A stretch of DNA of 19,902 nucleotides, taken from assembly GCA_964535735.1 (NCBI GenBank), contig CAZHTM010000042.1, forward strand, positions 1-19,902, given 5' to 3'. Position 1 is the stretch's first letter. Each line of letters begins with the position of its first letter. The notes beneath the pieces are model-generated. The model made no database searches, was not told where the DNA came from, and saw only the letters and a list, made by a program, of their open reading frames with translations. The DNA is from J089 sp964535735. Lineage in GTDB: Bacteria > Fidelibacterota > Marinisomatia > Marinisomatales > J089. A program made the position numbers and the translations under genes. This document shows positions 13,360-19,902 of this stretch, piece after piece.

Positions 13360-14628
13360 ATGAAACTATTCAACCGCGTAAATCGAATCATGGGTTTGAT
13401 GGCATTAACAGGGATGCTTCTAGCTCAGAAAATCCTGATTCCTATGGACCAAGTCCAGAAGGATCATTTAAAAGCTTATGGGGTAGCTTTTTCAGTCCTG
13501 ATGCAGCAGGTAAATGTGGAATGGCTTTTGAATTATCGGGGCGGGTCTTTTATGATGGATTCCTACCCGTTAATTATCCAGGAGTGTAAGGTAAAGGGTG
13601 TTAGTTACGAACTCCCTGATGATGCGACGGTATTATCCATTTACAGCACTATTGAGCAAAACAACATGGATGTGGTACTCCTGGAAAAAGCACCGAAAAT
13701 CGCTATCTATACCCCGCCCAATAAGCAGCCCTGGGATGATGCGGTTACCCTGGCTTTGACCTACGCCGAAGTACCCTATGAAACACTGTGGGATGAGGAC
13801 GTCCTCACAGGAAAATTGAGCCAATTTGACTGGCTTCATCTCCATCATGAAGATTTTACGGGGCAGTACGGAAAATTTTATGGCCGGTATCGCTCCGCCG
13901 ATTGGTACATCAATCAGCAACGGGAATTCGAACAGATGGCGCGCCTGTTGGGTTTCCCCAGCGTTCATGAAGAGAAAAAAGCGGTGGCCCGCGCCATCAA
14001 GGATTATGTGGGCCAAGGTGGCTTTCTGTTCGCCATGTGTTCTGCCACCGATAGCTACGATATCGCCCTGGCGGAAACGGGGTTGGATGGCGTGGCCGGG
14101 GTATATGACGGAACACCACCCGACCCGGCGCTCCAATCCAAATTGAACTATGATCTCACCCTCGCCTTCACCGATTTTACGGTCTATACCGATCCCATGA
14201 TCTATGAATATTCTGACATTGACGTTCCCCCCAGCAACAATCCGGTGGCCCGTGGAGCGGAAGCGGATTATTTCACCCTGTTTGAATTTTCTGCGAAATA
14301 CGATCCGGTTCCCACCATGCTCACCCAGGATCATGTGGGGGTTGTTAAAGGCTTTATGGGGCAAACTACGGGTTTCGATCGCAGTAAGATTAAAAAACAT
14401 ATTGTCATCATGGGCGAGGACCCGGCCTCGAATCAGGTCAAATACATTCACGGCAATTTTGGCCAGGGGACCTTCACATTCCTGGGAGGGCACGATCCGG
14501 AAGATTACCAGCATTTTGTTGGTGATCCCCCCACCGATTTATCCCTGCACCGGAATTCCCCGGGGTACCGCCTGATTTTGAATAATGTCCTCTTCCCAGC
14601 CGCCCGGAAAAAGGAACAGAAGACCTGA
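13360..14628 (+). CDS. Secreted protein of the family mislabelled 'asparagine synthetase B'
   Basis: The 422-residue protein has a signal peptide (residues 1-22) followed by K-I-L-I-P-M-D-Q-x-Q-x-x-H-L-K-A-Y-G and W-L-L-N-Y-R-G-G-S-F (55-64). From memory this N-terminal block marks a family that databases often call asparagine synthetase B, but neither the N-terminal-nucleophile glutaminase nor the ATP-pyrophosphatase domain of AsnB is present. Residues 113-245 look like a class I glutamine-amidotransferase-like fold: a K-I-A-I-Y-T-P-P strand, H-L-H-H-E-D-F (160-166), then Q-G-G-F-L-F-A-M-C227-S-A-T-D-S, where C227 occupies the nucleophile-elbow position. H364 and H378 are possible partners. 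A hydrolase role is inferred and not established. The gene starts four bases after the TPR gene and lies in the same operon. Confidence 0.75.
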   Translation: MKLFNRVNRIMGLMALTGMLLAQKILIPMDQVQKDHLKAYGVAFSVLMQQVNVEWLLNYRGGSFMMDSYPLIIQECKVKGVSYELPDDATVLSIYSTIEQNNMDVVLLEKAPKIAIYTPPNKQPWDDAVTLALTYAEVPYETLWDEDVLTGKLSQFDWLHLHHEDFTGQYGKFYGRYRSADWYINQQREFEQMARLLGFPSVHEEKKAVARAIKDYVGQGGFLFAMCSATDSYDIALAETGLDGVAGVYDGTPPDPALQSKLNYDLTLAFTDFTVYTDPMIYEYSDIDVPPSNNPVARGAEADYFTLFEFSAKYDPVPTMLTQDHVGVVKGFMGQTTGFDRSKIKKHIVIMGEDPASNQVKYIHGNFGQGTFTFLGGHDPEDYQHFVGDPPTDLSLHRNSPGYRLILNNVLFPAARKKEQKT

Positions 14629-14634
14629 CAGACA

Positions 14635-15075
14635 ATGTCGGAAATCGTTATCAAGGAAAATCGGTTGGACGATGCCCAGACCGTTCTGGATCAACTTCCG
14701 GAATTTGATCATCCTGTTCCTGACTCTGAATTCACAACGCGTCTGGCAGGCCGGGCGCATCTGATTCTCACGGCCTACTGGAACGAAACTCCCGTGGCCT
14801 GTAAAATTGGTTATGACCGATATCAGGATGGGTCATTTTATTCGTGGTTAGGGGGCGTTCTTCCCGATTTTCGCCATCAGGGCCTCGCCCGTCGGTTAAT
14901 GAAGACCCAGGAGGATTGGGCTCGGAAAATGGGATTTAAAACCATTCGTTTAAAGACCCGTCCCCGCTACGCCGCTATGCTTGAACTGGCACACCAGGCG
15001 GGGTACAAAGAAATTCACCGCGATATTCGGGTACCAGACACGGAAACCCGAATCTTGCTTGAGAAGACATTATAG
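14635..15075 (+). CDS. GNAT-family N-acetyltransferase
   Basis: A 146-residue cytoplasmic protein of the GNAT fold, which transfers an acyl group from a CoA thioester to an amine. The diagnostic block is at residues 70-108: a strand ending in G-G-V-L-P-D-F, then R80-H-Q-G-L-A85 (the acetyl-CoA pyrophosphate loop, Q/R-x-x-G-x-G/A), then a helix and the F-K-T-I-R-L-K-T strand. The ending A-M-L-E-L-A-H-Q-A-G-Y is the usual late-GNAT pattern. The substrate cannot be told. It starts six bases after the upstream gene and eleven bases before the YjbQ-family start; the ribosome-binding site is weak. Length is normal for a single-domain member. Confidence 0.88.
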   Translation: MSEIVIKENRLDDAQTVLDQLPEFDHPVPDSEFTTRLAGRAHLILTAYWNETPVACKIGYDRYQDGSFYSWLGGVLPDFRHQGLARRLMKTQEDWARKMGFKTIRLKTRPRYAAMLELAHQAGYKEIHRDIRVPDTETRILLEKTL

Positions 15076-15086
15076 GAGGAATGATC

Positions 15087-15482
15087 ATGAAAACATTTTC
15101 GGTTTCTACACCCTCACGCACAGCCTTTGTGAATATTACCTCCCAGGTTCGTCAGGCGGTTCAAAACACAGGAATTCAAAATGGCCTGGTTACAGTGTAT
15201 GTTCCCCACACAACGTGCGCTGTGACCATCAACGAAGCGGCCGATCACGATGTAGTTCGGGACATTCAATTTCAATTGGATAAACTGGCGCCGTATGAAC
15301 AGGGCTATCATCACCTGGAGGGAAACGCCGATGCTCACATTAAGACATCTCTGATTGGCTCTTCGGAAACCATCATCCTTGACGATGGAAGATTGGTATT
15401 GGGAACTTGGCAGGGCGTGTTTTTATGCGAATTTGACGGACCGCGTACCCGAAAAGTGTATGTTAAAGTGTTAAAGTGTTAG
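15087..15482 (+). CDS. yjbQ: YjbQ/UPF0047 family protein
   Basis: A 131-residue member of the UPF0047/YjbQ family (TIGR00149), annotated in databases as secondary thiamine-phosphate synthase activity; the primary role is unsettled. Family motifs are P-H-T-T-C-A-V-T-I-N-E (40-50), Y-x-H-x-E-G-N-x-D-A-H-I-K-x-S-L-x-G (74-91) and G-T-W-Q-G-V-F-L-C-E-F-D-G-P-R (106-120). Histidines H41, H76 and H84 and E79 are probable metal or substrate ligands. ATG 15087 is chosen because AGGAGGA (15074-15080) lies six bases before it; the ATG at 15081 directly abuts that site. The last codons and the TAG lie in an 8-bp tandem repeat, so the final residues (V-L-K-C) are probably repeat-derived. Last gene of the plus-strand operon; no terminator hairpin was seen before the convergent gene. 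Confidence 0.92.
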   Translation: MKTFSVSTPSRTAFVNITSQVRQAVQNTGIQNGLVTVYVPHTTCAVTINEAADHDVVRDIQFQLDKLAPYEQGYHHLEGNADAHIKTSLIGSSETIILDDGRLVLGTWQGVFLCEFDGPRTRKVYVKVLKC

Positions 15483-15492
15483 AGTGTTAAAG
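15461..15492 (+). repeat. 8-bp tandem repeat spanning the yjbQ stop codon
   Basis: Four consecutive units: TGTTAAAG, TGTTAAAG, TGTTAGAG, TGTTAAAG (15461-15492), followed by a partial unit TGTT. The yjbQ stop codon TAG (15480-15482) lies in the third unit and arises from its single A-to-G difference together with the reading frame. Slippage here would change the C-terminus of the protein. Confidence 0.85.
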
Positions 15493-15527
15493 TGTTGATA
15501 TGGATTTGAGTTACCTGTTTTGGGGCG

Positions 15528-15845
15528 CTAGAGGGATGTAGTGGAGGCGGTTTCCCAACCGTCATAGTTGCCATTAAGATCCTCCGCTAACTTTTCAAAC
15601 CAGTGGCGTAAATCTCGTAATTCAACCTCTTCCGGCAACATGTCCTTCCCCGCGAGAACTAACCAGGCCGAACTGATGCCAGGCAGCGACAGTTCCACGG
15701 TAAACCCCTCACGGTCTAATACAAATTGGGCGGCGCGGGCAGCAGATTCCCAAGAAAAATATAGGTAAAATCGAAAATGGTGAAGCTGGTTGAAATCAGA
15801 CCCGCAGTGTGCCAATAAAGCCAGAGTTTTTTTATCAATATTCAT
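15528..15845 (-). CDS. RraB-like domain protein (putative RNase E regulator)
   Basis: A 105-residue protein matching the RraB family (PF06877), whose E. coli member binds RNase E and inhibits mRNA decay. Matching features are the L-x-x-x-G-S-D pattern (10-17), the short aromatic strand H-F-R-F-Y-L-Y-F (23-30), the A-A-R-A-A-Q-F-V-L-D-R-E-G-F helix (35-48) and the C-terminal F-E-K-L-A-x-x-x-N-G-x-Y-D-G-W-E (83-98), which is the most diagnostic part. It is a single-domain form without the acidic tail of the enterobacterial protein. The ATG at 15845 has no clear Shine-Dalgarno site. It lies 76 bases after res in the same direction, so read-through from the type III locus is possible, though its more GC-rich coding sequence resembles the region to the left. 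Confidence 0.72.
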   Translation of the reverse strand: MNIDKKTLALLAHCGSDFNQLHHFRFYLYFSWESAARAAQFVLDREGFTVELSLPGISSAWLVLAGKDMLPEEVELRDLRHWFEKLAEDLNGNYDGWETASTTSL

Positions 15846-15882
15846 CGCAGGGTTGTACTCACCGCATCCGATGACAGTATTG

Positions 15883-15900
15883 ACTGGACAATTGTCGAGT
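15883..15900. promoter_or_regulatory. Palindrome upstream of the RraB-like gene
   Basis: GACAATTGTC (15887-15896) is a perfect 10-bp palindrome, extended to 18 bases by ACT/AGT outer arms across a mismatch. It sits 38-55 bases upstream of the RraB-like start and 22-39 bases beyond the res stop, a plausible operator position. No matching -35/-10 pair was convincing. Confidence 0.35.
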
Positions 15901-15921
15901 AACCATATTGACGAATTATTC

Positions 15922-18501
15922 TCAATTATCTATAACCTCATACAGGCTTTGTTTGAATCTATTTTCATCTTCATTATTGTAAAAAGGCACACCTACAAGG
16001 CGATACTTTTGTAACGTACGCTCCGTCTTAAATTCTAGCAGATTATCCTTAAATTTTTCTTTTAATTCTTTAAGAAACTCCTGTTTCCATTGATCATGTT
16101 CTTTCAGGTACTTTCCTTTAGGTTCGATAAATATCTGATATGTTAGCATTTCCCCGTTTTTCTCCCAAAGGAAAAGAACAAAATCAGGCTCAAAAGCCTG
16201 GCCGTTGGAAAAACTGTAAATTTTAAAATGCCTTTCATTGCGGAGCAAATAAATACCGTTATATTTTTCTTTTAGTGTTTCCATCTGGCGGTCAAGCATT
16301 CTGACAAAAGCCTTTTCTTCGCTGGTGCCATAATTGGCGTTGAATACATACCAACCCTTATCTGCTACGAACTGCTCATCCCCATTGGCGCGTTCGCCGC
16401 CCTCAATCAACTTCAAGATTTTATCTGAAAAAACCGAAGAAACGGAATTCAGTTTAAAATTCTCCGAGCCTTTGTATTCTTTTATGTTTTTGCGTAATTC
16501 GGATTCGATTTGGTCAAGTAATTCTGTTAATCCGTCAAGCATCGCTTTTTTTGACAGACTGTATAGGTCAGCCGAATCGCCCTGAAATGTTATTTCCAAG
16601 CCGCCAAGGTAATCATCCGATTCTATAAACTGCCGCACAGATGAAACATGGGGAAAATATTTATGAATGGATTGAAACGTGAAAAATGGTTTGCGGGATA
16701 TGGCATTAAAAACAATATGCCGTGGAATATCTTTTACTTTGACATCTTTTCTGCCGGATTCGGCAACGCCGCCTGTGTCTCCGTTCCCATTAAGTAATGC
16801 GCCCGACAACCCGCGACCGCTGGCAATGGTATGAACATAGTTTTTTTTCGTTACTCCCATATCCGAAAATGAACAGACATATTGGTAATCATTTTTAATC
16901 CGCTCATTGAGATAGATTAATCCGCTCTTGTAAAAATCGCTCTCCTTAAATTCCTCTTTGAGTTTCAGCGGCTTATTGACTTCCCTTTCATCCAGCATAC
17001 CTTCTTCAATCAGGGCAGTGCGAAGCTCGGAGATATACCGTGAATCATTGATGCTGTGGTAATGCAACTCTTCCAGTACTCGCATTTCGTGGTCCAAATG
17101 ATGGTCAAATTTCCGACGGAAACGGTCATCATTATCTTGAGTAACAAACGGAAAATACCTTGCTCCCCGTCCGATAAGCTGAGCCTCGGCAATCGTGGTT
17201 TTACCGGGTTTCCCCGCCTTTGAATCTCTTGTCGTATAACAGCGGACGATATCAAACAGATTCAAAACATCCCAACCCTCATTGAGTTTCTGTACAGCAA
17301 AAATTGCCCGGATGCGGTTATCCCGGTCTTCCAGTGAATTGAGCAAAATCTGCTGATTTTCTTTTTCTTTTTCCTCATTCACGGAAATACAGCGACTTTC
17401 GTCAAATTCCCGGCGCAGTCGTTCGGCCAATTGCCCTTCTGTTATTTGGTTAGCATCGAAAAACTGAAACGCCCGCTTGACCAGTGGGATATCTGATTTC
17501 TCTCGGATTCGCTCAATATCCTCTTCCGAAAGCTGTTCAATCAGCCTATGAAAATTGGCCTTGTTCGCTTTGGATTGAGCAATCGTCCTTTGCGCCTTGA
17601 ACAAGATCACCGGCTTCAGGTTAACGCGGTGCTTGGCTGCCACCTCCTGCTTGTACTGACTCAGAATAAGTGCCTGAATGATGCGGTCATTTTCTTCAAA
17701 ATCGGCCTGAACGATATAAACATCTTTAGAATAGCCGTCATCACGGAATTGCCGTAGATCATAGCGATATAATACTTTTTCCCTGTATTTATCCGCTATG
17801 TTTTTGTGGGCGTAATCCAATGTAGCAGTAAACTCCAGCAACAAATTGTCCACGTTTTTCCGGAAGATTTTTTCAACTGTTTTTTCCCAACTTAATTCTT
17901 CAAAATCCCGCTGGGCTTTTGTGCCCACGTTGATGTGATGAGCCTCATCCGCCAACAGCACGATTCTTTTGTCTTTGAAATCCTCGTAAGTGACGGCGTT
18001 TTCCTTTTCCGTGGTCAAATCGGAATGCAGTTTTTGAATGGTGGTAAAACAGATATTGATATCGTTTTCATTGACGCCCTCAAAATTGATAACCGGCGTA
18101 ACAACCACCCGTTTTGCTCCAAAGCTGATATTTTCGGTGAATAAAAATTTGGAGGATAGGGGATTGAGAAAATTTTCCTTTGTTTTTTCGATGATATTGG
18201 TGGAATTAACGAAAAACAGAAAATTGCGATAACCCTTTTCATACAGGTAGAGAATCAACCCGGCCATGATTAAGGTCTTTCCGCTGCCGGTGGCCATGTT
18301 AAACAAAAAGTGAAGCGGCCATTCCTTCCCCGGAAAATCCTTGTCCAGACAGTGAAAAAAACGGGCGAAGGCTTCTTCCTGGTAGGGACGCAGTTCAAAC
18401 TTTGGATTCAGATTATCTTTGAGATAGTCCGGGATTTCCTTTTTCAGAAATCCCATTTTGGAAACGGCGTCCAGCTCTTCATAGAGAAACTTTTCAGCCA
18501 T
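15922..18501 (-). CDS. res: Type III restriction endonuclease subunit Res
   Basis: The 859-residue ATP-dependent motor and nuclease of a type III restriction-modification system; it acts with Mod and cuts DNA after encounters between complexes at unmethylated sites. Superfamily 2 helicase motifs appear in order: Q-box region R38-P-Y-Q-E-E, Walker A A70-T-G-S-G-K-T76, D185-E-A-H188, F-T-A-T (224-227), N407-E-G-W-D411 and Q441-L-I-G-R-G-A-R448. The C-terminal PD-(D/E)XK nuclease is at E771-P-D773 followed by E793-P-K795. All catalytic residues are intact, so it should be active. The ATG at 18501 overlaps the rhuM stop by eight bases, with AAAGGAC as a likely ribosome-binding site. The gene is richer in A+T and lysine than the region at left. 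Confidence 0.92.
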   Translation of the reverse strand: MAEKFLYEELDAVSKMGFLKKEIPDYLKDNLNPKFELRPYQEEAFARFFHCLDKDFPGKEWPLHFLFNMATGSGKTLIMAGLILYLYEKGYRNFLFFVNSTNIIEKTKENFLNPLSSKFLFTENISFGAKRVVVTPVINFEGVNENDINICFTTIQKLHSDLTTEKENAVTYEDFKDKRIVLLADEAHHINVGTKAQRDFEELSWEKTVEKIFRKNVDNLLLEFTATLDYAHKNIADKYREKVLYRYDLRQFRDDGYSKDVYIVQADFEENDRIIQALILSQYKQEVAAKHRVNLKPVILFKAQRTIAQSKANKANFHRLIEQLSEEDIERIREKSDIPLVKRAFQFFDANQITEGQLAERLRREFDESRCISVNEEKEKENQQILLNSLEDRDNRIRAIFAVQKLNEGWDVLNLFDIVRCYTTRDSKAGKPGKTTIAEAQLIGRGARYFPFVTQDNDDRFRRKFDHHLDHEMRVLEELHYHSINDSRYISELRTALIEEGMLDEREVNKPLKLKEEFKESDFYKSGLIYLNERIKNDYQYVCSFSDMGVTKKNYVHTIASGRGLSGALLNGNGDTGGVAESGRKDVKVKDIPRHIVFNAISRKPFFTFQSIHKYFPHVSSVRQFIESDDYLGGLEITFQGDSADLYSLSKKAMLDGLTELLDQIESELRKNIKEYKGSENFKLNSVSSVFSDKILKLIEGGERANGDEQFVADKGWYVFNANYGTSEEKAFVRMLDRQMETLKEKYNGIYLLRNERHFKIYSFSNGQAFEPDFVLFLWEKNGEMLTYQIFIEPKGKYLKEHDQWKQEFLKELKEKFKDNLLEFKTERTLQKYRLVGVPFYNNEDENRFKQSLYEVIDN

Positions 18502-19519
18502 TTTTTCCGTCCTTTAGGCGCTTTTTTCCCGCATCAAGTTTTTTCACCAGTTTATCAAAATCGCTTTGATATGTATTAAGACTATGACGGTGAAATTTTT
18601 CATATTCCTTCTCAGCAAATTCCTGGGCCAATTCATGGGAAATTTTTCCCGCATGTTCCAGAATGTTCCGGTCGTTTAAATGCAAAAAAGCGTTCAGTTT
18701 ATCAATCCAATCCTGCATCCGCATGGGAATACGTCGCATGGCCTGCCCTTCGGCAAAAACAAGGTATTGTTCCACCAGATTATTTAGCGCTGAAAGTTCT
18801 TTTTCTGTGAGGTAGTTTTTGGCAATGGTTACATCCTTTTTGCGGATTTTCGTGCCACGCCAGTTGGTGAGCCCCATGTTCTTTTTTTTGCTATCTGCCC
18901 GCTGATAAATAATTTCCGGAGCAGTGTTACCCGTAATAGCCCAATGCATTTTATTCTGGACGGTTTTAAAGAAGTTAATGCTCTTTTCATCTTTGGGATC
19001 ATAATCAATACTGGTGGCATAGATATCGGTGATTTTCTGGTAAAAGCGCCGCTCCGATGTGCGGATATCCTGAATACGGCGCAGCAGCTCTTCAAAATAA
19101 TCAAAAGGCTGATCCGGGTTTTTCAGCCGCTCGTCGTCCAGCACAAAACCTTTGACAATATACTCCCGCAAATGCCTGGTCGCCCATTGCCGAAACCGGG
19201 TGGCAATTTTCGATTTAATGCGGTAGCCCACGGAAATAATGGCGTCTAGATTATAAAATTTTGTTGAGTATTTTTTTCCGTCTGCGGCAGTTGTCAAGAA
19301 TTCCTTGACAACTGAATCTTCTTCTAATTCTTTTTCTTTGAAAACGTTTTTGAGATGCAGACTAATATTCTGTTTGCTGGTCTGAAACAACTCTGCCATT
19401 CCTTTTTGTGTCAGCCAGACCGTTTCCTCCGCCAGCCGTACTTCCAGTCTGGTCTCGCCATTATCAGTCTGATAGATCAGGATTTGCGATTTAGGTTTTA
19501 CCGGCAGTTTTTCAGTCAT
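18494..19519 (-). CDS. RhuM family protein
   Basis: A 341-residue member of the virulence RhuM family (PF13310), named after a Salmonella pathogenicity-island gene; its biochemical function is unknown. The N-terminus is a likely helix-turn-helix: V-W-L-T-Q-K-G-M-A-E-L-F-Q-T-S-K-Q-N-I-S-x-H-L-K-N-V-F (34-60). It is followed by the conserved F-Y-N-L-D-A-I-I-S-V-G-Y-R-I-K-S (88-103) and F-R-x-W-A-T-x-x-L-R-E-Y (109-120), similar to phage-type DNA-binding regulators. The C-terminal half is helical, with H192-W-A-I-T-G-N-T-A-x-E-I and a charged tail. It shares one base with the mod stop (TAATG) and overlaps res by eight, so it is part of the R-M transcript. It may bind DNA and modulate the system. 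Confidence 0.88.
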   Translation of the reverse strand: MTEKLPVKPKSQILIYQTDNGETRLEVRLAEETVWLTQKGMAELFQTSKQNISLHLKNVFKEKELEEDSVVKEFLTTAADGKKYSTKFYNLDAIISVGYRIKSKIATRFRQWATRHLREYIVKGFVLDDERLKNPDQPFDYFEELLRRIQDIRTSERRFYQKITDIYATSIDYDPKDEKSINFFKTVQNKMHWAITGNTAPEIIYQRADSKKKNMGLTNWRGTKIRKKDVTIAKNYLTEKELSALNNLVEQYLVFAEGQAMRRIPMRMQDWIDKLNAFLHLNDRNILEHAGKISHELAQEFAEKEYEKFHRHSLNTYQSDFDKLVKKLDAGKKRLKDGKNG

Positions 19520-19902
19520 TACACATTTTCACCGTAAAATAACCGGTTCAGTTTCTTGTCTTCTTCACTGACGCCAAAATCTTCATCATCAATTTCCGAA
19601 AGATTCACATAGAGCTGGTTTTTATTCAAAAGTTCTACAAGTAGTTTCTTTTGTTTTTGAAACCCTCCTTCGGTTTTACCGATTTCAATATAATCATTGA
19701 CCGCCTCTTCCGGCATTTCCGGATTGACATACCAGTTGAGAAAAGAGTTTTGGGCAATGTCTTTCCAGAGTTCCACCAGCTCTTCGGACGTCTTGGCTTC
19801 TTGTATTTTATCCATAAAGGCTTCGTTGTATTTCATCAGCTCGCAATAGATGAAGTCGCCGCCGCCTTGCCAGTTGACGGTTTTGGAAATACCGCCGGTA
19901 TC
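19519..19902 (-). CDS. mod: Type III DNA methyltransferase Mod, C-terminal part (5' end outside window)
   Basis: The frame runs open to the window edge, giving 127 residues with no start. An internal ATG at 19836 is not the true start, because the 22 codons before it carry conserved sequence: D-T-G-G-I-S-K, then N-W-Q-G-G-G-D-F-I-Y-C-E-L. The W-x-G-G-G-x-F-x-Y-x-E-L motif is typical of the C-terminus of type III Mod enzymes, which recognise and methylate one strand of an asymmetric site and give Res its specificity. The remaining residues are helical and acidic and end in K-K-L-N-R-L-F-Y-G-E-N. The catalytic motifs and specificity domain lie beyond 19902. The overlap with rhuM and its position ahead of res support the assignment. 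Confidence 0.85.
   Translation of the reverse strand, partial: DTGGISKTVNWQGGGDFIYCELMKYNEAFMDKIQEAKTSEELVELWKDIAQNSFLNWYVNPEMPEEAVNDYIEIGKTEGGFQKQKKLLVELLNKNQLYVNLSEIDDEDFGVSEEDKKLNRLFYGENV

Noticed and set aside
13633..14514. 293-codon open frame on the minus strand
   Set aside because: It lies wholly antisense to the well-supported secreted protein at 13360-14628, has no recognisable domain or ribosome-binding site, and would break a continuous plus-strand operon.
13360..14628. Asparagine synthetase B (AsnB) function
   Set aside because: Remembered database label only. No Cys2 N-terminal nucleophile, glutaminase domain or S-G-G-x-D-S pyrophosphatase motif is present, and the protein has a signal peptide.
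19519..19836. Complete 105-residue hypothetical gene starting at 19836
   Set aside because: The frame is open through to the window edge, and the 22 upstream codons encode the conserved Mod C-terminal motif, so it is the end of a larger mod gene.

Overview
The window looks like a chromosomal segment from an uncultured Gram-negative bacterium, probably of the FCB / Marinimicrobia-like kind. This is an inference. It rests on a secreted protein of the family often mislabelled 'asparagine synthetase B', a DUF4159/DUF4175 gene pair, many TPR and outer-membrane-type proteins with signal peptides, and housekeeping genes that match no common model genus. No rRNA, tRNA or CRISPR array was seen.

Region 1 (about 33-4818, minus strand) is a tightly packed operon read from right to left. 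It runs: beta-class DNA methyltransferase with an abnormal catalytic motif, YqeY-family protein, CvpA-family membrane protein, DNA primase DnaG, a PEGA-domain membrane protein, and an unrecognised exported protein. It ends in a strong bidirectional rho-independent terminator at 33-68. Most junctions overlap by a few bases or have gaps of 10 bases or fewer.

Region 2 (4819-5422) is about 600 bases without a gene. It is packed with short palindromes and dispersed repeats. Three palindromes of different sequence are each followed, exactly 5 bases later, by a TCTWKAG-like heptamer, which suggests a family of small palindromic mobile or REP-like elements.

Region 3 (5423-7261, minus) encodes one large envelope protein combining a predicted beta-barrel, TPR-like helices and a C-terminal SmpA/BamE-like domain.

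Region 4 (7428-15482, plus) is a second operon: DUF4159 protein, giant DUF4175 membrane/coiled-coil protein, TPR protein, a secreted protein with a possible glutamine-amidotransferase-like fold, a GNAT acetyltransferase and a YjbQ-family protein. The first four are exported or membrane proteins and probably form an envelope system of unknown function. The last two look like cytoplasmic passengers. The YjbQ stop codon lies inside an 8-bp tandem repeat.

Region 5 (15528-19902, minus) begins on its upstream side with a type III restriction-modification locus in the order mod (only its C-terminal 127 residues are inside the window), a RhuM-family gene, then res. The genes overlap by 1 and 8 bases. 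An RraB-like gene follows res in the same direction. The R-M genes are visibly richer in A+T and lysine than the operon to the left, consistent with horizontal acquisition.
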